DNA of 64,000 bases from Larix kaempferi (lineage: Eukaryota > Streptophyta > Pinopsida > Pinales > Pinaceae), in assembly GCA_027924585.1 (NCBI GenBank), contig BSBM01001436.1, positions 1,612,001 through 1,676,000 of the forward strand, read 5' to 3'. Below the pieces are notes generated by a model that was given only the letters and a program-made list of their open reading frames with translations, was not told the origin of the DNA and searched no databases. A program made the translations under genes and the position numbers. Below, piece by piece: positions 58,171-64,000 of this stretch (position 1 is its first letter; each line of letters begins with the position of its first letter).

Positions 58171-60551
58171 ATATTACATGCATTATGATTTATTTTGGTA
58201 TAATGATTTTGTTGTCCATCTTAAGATCAAAAATAATATATGGGACACTTAAAGAAAGAAACATGTTTGTACCATTGTTTCAATGCATTTGCAGTGAATG
58301 CAAATTGCCAATGATATTTAATACTCGCACATGTGCATTTTGCAACCATGAAACAAAAAAAATTATGAACACAATCTGCTATGCAAGTTGCACACTGAAG
58401 ATGAAATTATCGAATGCACAGTGCGTGGCCTACAAATGAAAGAAATTTTCCCGGCTATTGCAAGTGTCACATACGAAGAATACTCCAAGAGAGGTTTTTC
58501 AAGGATTATATACCTTGGCAATGAACAATAGAATACTCGATGCCAAACAAATTTGAATTCCAAGTGCATAAGCACCTCCTCTCTTTTGCAGATTTTCTTA
58601 TATGTTGACAACTACCTTTTTTTTCTTTCCTTGAACTAAGTTTCATTGCAATTACAAAATGTTCAGTGCCATGTTTTGATGTTTCCCCCCTCCCCTACAC
58701 TTGATTCACTCTTATTTTTAGACATGAAAAAAAGATTAAAAAAGATTTTAGAAATACCTATGTTAAATAGGTACATAACGTTACAAACTGCATTCGATCT
58801 AATGTCTTCACTACCTCCCACAGTTATGCAACGATTTTGGAAGAAAGAAAAACACAGTCAATAACAAATAGCCTAAAGAAAAATAGTTGTCATCTTACAT
58901 ACTGTCAATTCATTTTCCAAACTCTCCTATTGTCAGGTTACTCCATACACAGGAAAATAGCCTGAAGAAACTCTCTGCCCCTCTCAATGATTCTGACCTG
59001 CCATTTGAAGGAAACATACCTTCCTTTTAGTTCGAACTTTTGTTTTCCAAAAATCTTATCCACATGGCCTACCATTGTCACTTTCTATGGATTGCAACAG
59101 GCCCTTAAATGGTACATGCTCGTTAGAAAGTTTTATCTCCTGAAATATTCTTTGTACCTAGAAACAAATTTATGTTGTCTCATGTATGTGGTAAATACAT
59201 CTTCCTATGCAATAAATTAGTCTCCAGCAATTGTACTTTGTATGTTCAATATGCACACTTTGTTTATTGCATTGTTTTTCTTTTTTTCCCGTTCTTGAAA
59301 ACATGCAAAGTAAACATGGTCAACAACAAAGCATTGATAATCAAATAAAACCAACTTGTTGTTCTTCACACAACTTTTGACTATAGTATATTCCAGTGCC
59401 TTTATTCAACTACACTTTTGCAATATTTTCCAAACTGTTCTGTTTTCCGCGGCATCATACACATACTTTTATTTACAACTTCAACAACAACAAAAAATTT
59501 CCACATATCATTTGGTTTTTATTGAATCGACAAGTTCTTTTTCCCGTTGGCTTTCCTTTGCATGTGTCTATGCCTCCATCTCATAAACTTTGTTGTCAAA
59601 ATAATTGCAAATTCAACAAAAACAACATATGATTTAGCACATGTCCCATAACATGTTACAAAAATGTAAAATACATATTCATACCAGTACCAATTATCCC
59701 TCTTGCTCGGATTAAATGTCCTATGACTCTTTTCTCCATTCACACTATTGGGGAAGCATAAATTTCCTAGTTACTCTTTGCATATCTTATAATTGTCAAT
59801 GTCAAGGGTAGCTTCTCTTGACACTGTCTTGCAATTGGCACATGCTTGCTTGATAAAATCAAATTTCCTTTTGTTGGTCAAATATGCAATGGGCCTCCGC
59901 ATTTGTATTTGTTACACCCATAGTTGTTGTGATTTACAAGTTGCACACACATGATCTTCACAATAGTTTCCAATAATTTGCATTATGTGTATTGTTGACA
60001 TTAGTTGTTTTCTTCTTTTCAGGTTGGATCTGTACTGTCTCTTTTTGGTAGTTTGAAACAATTTTTTTTTCCCATTTGATCTTATTTTCTTGCACAGTTT
60101 ATCATTGGCAATAATGTAGCTCATTTTTAATTGCTAATAATTTTTTTTCCCTCCACATGCTTTTCCTTACTCTTTAGAATCAAACTTCCATAGGATTTCT
60201 CCATTGCAATATCATGAGTCATGTTCTGTATTATATATTGCATCTGGAAAAAAGAGATTTATCTCCTGAGATCTTCAATATAGAAAATGCCCATACAGAT
60301 AGTCAAAAGAAGAAAACAAATCCATTTCTGTAATTTTTAATTATAAAAAACTCATGTGATAAAGAGATTCACTCGTTAAAACACTATAATAAACGAGACC
60401 ATTTAAGGTTGTTTTATGTTCCTTGTCGTCTTTTGATTGTAAAACATTACGCCACTCAAGTTTACAAACACTTGTGTCAATGATATCGACACTTTTTTTT
60501 AATCTTTTTTCCATAGATGAATTGTTCTTAGTCACTTTCTCTTCCATAGTT
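58171..60551. other. Unassigned 2.4-kb AT-rich region
   Basis: No gene, LTR or clear repeat is seen. It ends at the 5' LTR of the copia element. Confidence 0.3.
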
Positions 60552-60939
60552 TGTTGATTTTATTGCTCGCTACATTCTTGTCAATTACTCCTTCTCTAGT
60601 GGAATGACAAATTGTTCTTTCCTATTGGAAGCGGGTGACAACCGGTCTCTCGGTGACTATATAACGACCAAACCGAATATGGTCAGTTATGAGTAACCGT
60701 GTAAGAAATGTATATATTTCTTGTATTCTTGTAAGAGAAAGTATTGGAGAGTTGAGAATTGTTGTATTCTTCAGTTATTGAATAATAAGAAAACCGATAC
60801 CATTGCTCCGCGGATGTTTCCCTAAGAGAGGGTTTTACCTCGCAAATCTCTGCGTATATTTCATGTGTGTATAATTATTTACTTTCTTGTTTTATTTGCT
60901 TCCGCTGCATATTGTGTTCTGTGGCTGTTAGATCCAACA
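60552..60939 (+). repeat. 5' LTR of copia element
   Basis: Bounded by TGTTGATTTT and GATCCAACA, giving the TGTTG/CAACA ends usual for copia LTRs. A TATA-type CTATATAACGACC lies at about 60658, and AATAATAAG near 60782 may act in polyadenylation. The right end is fixed by the primer-binding site; the left end is inferred from the terminal inverted repeat because the 3' LTR is outside the window. Confidence 0.65.
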
Positions 60940-60941
60940 AG

Positions 60942-60953
60942 TGGTATCAGAGC
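60942..60953 (+). promoter_or_regulatory. Primer-binding site, initiator Met-tRNA type
   Basis: TGGTATCAGAGC, two bases after the LTR end, is the complement of the 3' end of plant initiator Met-tRNA and primes minus-strand synthesis. Confidence 0.9.
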
Positions 60954-61588
60954 TTGGTAGGAGGCCACAGTGAATGAGAAAGTTTAGTCTGGGTCTGAGG
61001 AGAGATGAAGCCTAAAGCCTGAAGTCGGAAGCCTGTGCAGAGAAGGAGCTGTAATATTAAACTACCGCGGGTTCTAAGCTTGGTGGGGCGTGGCAGTGTT
61101 ATGGCACACTTATGAGATTCACAAATTTAGAACTACCGCGACCTTCCTTCATCGAGGAGCGCAGCACTGTGTTGTTACAGTTCAAGCGAATGAAGGAGTA
61201 GCAAGAGGTTATCTCATATGTTTTTTCTTGTTGTTTCATAAGTAGCGTGAATGACAGAGCTTAATTGTTAAAAGAAGTGAATCTTTTATTTTTCAAAACA
61301 AGGCTTACGTAAGAAAAAGGTTTAAAGTGACATATTATATTTGATATATGTTTGGTTATGAGCTTTTAATGTGGATATGCTTGGTGGATGGTATAATATG
61401 GGGAGTTATAAGGGATGTTTTATTAAAAGGTTTAAAGGTGGGAGTTCTAAGGTTTGATATATATATTATTTTGAGTATTTGAAAACCTTTATTCCATTGT
61501 TTTGGAATTTTAAAATTATAAAACCTTAATTTCATTATTTCAAAAAGAGTTTTCCTTATAAAGTTTTTTGACCTGGTTTCTTGAGAAA

Positions 61589-62338
61589 ATGACGAAAACG
61601 CAGAGTGTCAAATTTGAAATTGAGAAGTTCAATGGGAGCAATAATTTCGAGTTGTGGAAGGTCAAGATGCGGGATATGCTCATGCAACAAGGAGTGGTGA
61701 AGGCACTGGCAGGGAAGACAAAGAAACCCGTGGATATTTCAAATGAAGACTGGAGCGAGATGGATGAAAGAGCTCTCAGTGCTATTCGTCTGTGCTTGGT
61801 CGACGATGTTTTATTTAACATCGTGTCTGAAACTACAGCAGTAGGTCTCTAGACAAAGTTGGAAAGTTTGTACATGACTAAATCCTTGATGAATAAAATC
61901 CTCCTAAAGCGACAGTTGTTTACCTTGCATATGAAAGATGGTACAAAGATTTCTGAACACTTGAATGCGTTCAATACTCTTATTTGTCAGTTGGCTAGTA
62001 TGGAAGATATTATTGAATCTGAAGACAAGGTGATTTTACTGTTGTGCTCTCTGCCTGAGTCGTGGGCACATTTTGTAACCTCTATCAATTTTAGTTCTAT
62101 TGAGTCTATTACCTTCGATGAAGTTGTGGGAGCCTTACTTTCTGAGGAAACTCGAAAGAAATCTTGTCTTGAAACCTCGACATCAGAAGTAATGGTGGCC
62201 AGAGGAAGAACCAGTGAAAGAGGACAACATTCAAAGGGTACATCAAGGTCAAAGTCTAAGGGAAAAAAGAGTAAATTGAAGTGCTGGTACTGCAATAAAG
62301 CAGGACATCTTAAGAAAGATTGTTGGAAACGCAAGTGA
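61589..62338 (+). pseudogene. Copia gag, two in-frame stops
   Basis: ATG at 61589 (MTKTQSVKFEIEKFNGSNNF) opens the gag frame with the capsid pattern FELWKVKMRDMLMQQGV and LKRQLFTLHMKDGTKISEHL. The zinc knuckle CWYCNKAGHLKKDCW (CX2CX4HX4C) is intact at about 62283-62327. The first stop is TAG at 61850 where relatives have TGG (Trp); the second is TGA at 62336, probably from CGA. Related to TNT1-94-type copia gag. Confidence 0.92.
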
Positions 62339-64000
62339 GCTTCTAGGGAGGAGGACTCTACAAAGGAGGCGAACATAGCCGAGAATGATTCAGGTATGAT
62401 CGATGAGGTATTATCTACATCTACTGTCTCGCAATACCATTCTGACTGGTTAATTGATTCTGGAGCATCTCACCACATGTGTCTTCATAGAAATTGGCAT
62501 TCCTCATACCAATCTATAGATGACGGGGTAGTTTATATGGGAAATAATGTTATGTGTAAAATTGTTGGGGTAGGGAGTATCAGAATTAAAATGTATGATG
62601 GGACTGTTAGGACTCTAACAGATGTGAGACATGTACCTGAACTAAGGAAGAACTTGATATCAATGGGAGTTCTTGATGATGCTGTTTACAAATTTACAGT
62701 TCAAGGTGGATTTATGAAGATATTGAAAGGTATCTTGGTTGTTATGAAGGCAAACAAAGTTAGGAACCTGTATAGACTTGAAGGGAGGACGGAAGTCGAT
62801 CACGCAACAGTAGGATCAGTTGGTGCAGCAGCAGACATCACTCGTCTATGGCATCAGCGGTTAGGTCATATCAGCGAAAGAGGAATGAAGGTACTTGCTG
62901 ATCAAAAGTTGCTTCCTAGTTTAAAAACTGTAGATTTGAAGTTTTGTGAGCACTATATTTATGGTAAACAGGCTGGACAAAAATTTAAATCTAGAAAACA
63001 CACTAGTAAAGGTATCCTAGACTACATACATTCTGATCTATGGGGTCCATCTCCTAAAATTTCTTATGGGGGATCATCATATTTTGTCAGTTTTATAGAT
63101 GATTACTCAAGGAAAGTCTGGATCTATTTATTAAAGAGAAAAGCTTATGTTTTTTATATATTTAAGCAGTTTAGAGCTTTGGTTGAAAAGAGCACTGGTA
63201 GGTTCATTAAATGTCTTAGAACAGATAATGGAACCGAATTTACTTCGAAGGAGTTTTATAATTATTGCAAGAAGGATGAGCTCGAGAGGCATAAGACCAC
63301 TTTTTACACTCCACAACAGAACGGCGTTGCTAAACGCATGAACAGGACTCTTCTTGAAAGTGCAAGGAGTATGCTCAGTAATGCAAAGTTGCAGCAGGAA
63401 TTGTGGGGAGAGGCATTGCTTACACCTTGTTATCTAGTCAATCAATCACCATCAATAGCAATTGACTGCAAAATTCCAGAAGAGGTATGGACAGGTCAAT
63501 CATGTGATTATTCTAATCTTAGAGTATTTGGTTGTGAAGCCTATGCCCTTATTCCGAAAAATCAGCATTCCAAACTAGATCCTAAGTCAAGAAAAATGAT
63601 CTTTGTTGGATATGGTGATGGTGTTAAGGGATATAGGTTATGGAATCCTATTGTCCACAAAATCATCATAAACAAAGATGTAAAATTTGATGAACTTTCT
63701 CTCACAAATATAGATGTAAGTAATGATTTGAAATAGGCTAATGTACCACAATTTCACCAAATTCAGTTTGATACTCAGTCATCGGTGAGGGGGAATCATG
63801 AGGATGTCCAGGAAGAGGATATTCATGAGGACACTCCTCAGGAAGAGGATGAGTAGACAGAAATAGAGGAAATACCACCGCAAATTCTACGGAGATCTAC
63901 GCGGGACATAACTTTTCCAAAGAGGTATGATGATTTTGTCACATCTGTTGCTTTCATTTCTAATGAAGGAGAACCTGACAATTATAAGGAAGCATTAGAA
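62339..64000 (+). pseudogene. Copia protease and integrase (pol, partial), inactivated
   Basis: The protease active site WLIDSGASHHMC is intact (62446-62480). The integrase zinc domain is LWHQRLGH followed by FCEHYIYGKQ; the second Cys of the HHCC motif is Tyr. In the catalytic core the Asp of HSDLWGPS and of RTDNGTEFTS are kept. The third acidic residue is lost: QQNGVAKRMNRTL has Lys where Glu is required. Stops lie at 63734 (TAG, from CAG) and near 63854 (TAG). The frame reaches the linker before RT (RRSTRDITFPKRYDDF) and continues outside the window. Confidence 0.92.

Larger units (their letters stand above)
60552..64000 (+). mobile_element. Copia element, 5' half, running off the window
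   Basis: A 5' LTR, initiator-tRNA primer-binding site (60942), 0.6-kb leader, gag, protease and integrase follow in the Ty1/copia order. RT would start just past base 64000. Stops and lost catalytic residues make this copy inactive. It is not the missing 5' half of the 13.7-kb copia element; LTR sequences differ. Confidence 0.92.

Noticed and set aside
13753-64000. The copia pieces at 13.7 kb and 60.5 kb as two halves of one split element
   Set aside because: They overlap in the integrase and end in LTRs of different sequence (TGTTGGAAAAATG against TGTTGATTTTATTG).

Overview
The window looks like repeat-dominated nuclear DNA of a land plant with a large genome, most likely a seed plant. No complete, undamaged protein-coding host gene is visible. 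What fills it is decayed Ty1/copia and Ty3/gypsy LTR retrotransposons, non-LTR (LINE) remnants, tRNA-derived SINEs, foldback and CACTA-like DNA elements, minisatellites, and short exon-sized fragments of ordinary plant genes. The LINE, SINE and unknown-protein types together remind me of gymnosperm sequence, but that is an impression and not a demonstration.

Layout. 0-5 kb (genes on the minus strand): an exon resembling methionine aminopeptidase 2, an unassigned 75-bp exon, a 265-bp CACTA-type MITE, a tRNA-like sequence, a broken LRR receptor gene, and two exons of a conserved plant protein I cannot name. CACTA-like termini at 1272 and 4711 carry matching ATT flanks, so this block may be one gene-capturing transposon. 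5-7.3 kb: a broken gene for a coiled-coil protein of a repeated plant family. 9.4-13.75 kb and 41.15-45.5 kb: two copies of a roughly 4.4-kb repeat with a gypsy-like LTR and a non-pol ORF. 13.75-16.5 kb: the 3' half of a copia element. 17.6-18.0 kb: a near-palindromic foldback element. 18.4-27.0 kb: two related gypsy elements, one inserted inside the LTR of the other with a 5-bp target duplication. Both lack the reverse-transcriptase core and the integrase core at the same junctions, which points to a non-autonomous family. 29-40.5 kb: LINE pieces, a 34-kb SINE with a clear target-site duplication, gypsy gag-protease remains, about 0.9 kb of degenerate simple repeat, and an L1-type ORF2 remnant. 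45.6-60.5 kb: mostly unassigned AT-rich DNA with two or three CACTA-like ends, a hairpin, a second SINE, an organelle-like patch, a farnesol-kinase-like exon and a ribosomal protein L4-like exon. 60.55-64 kb: the 5' LTR, primer-binding site, gag, protease and integrase of a copia element that runs off the window.

Many stop codons are CAG to TAG, CGA to TGA or TGG to TAG changes, as expected from deamination of methylated cytosine in silenced repeats. The best lead for something undescribed is the RT- and integrase-deleted gypsy family (18.4-27.0 kb), followed by the multi-gene-fragment block at 1.3-4.7 kb. Identifications rest on reading motifs by eye; no database search was possible.
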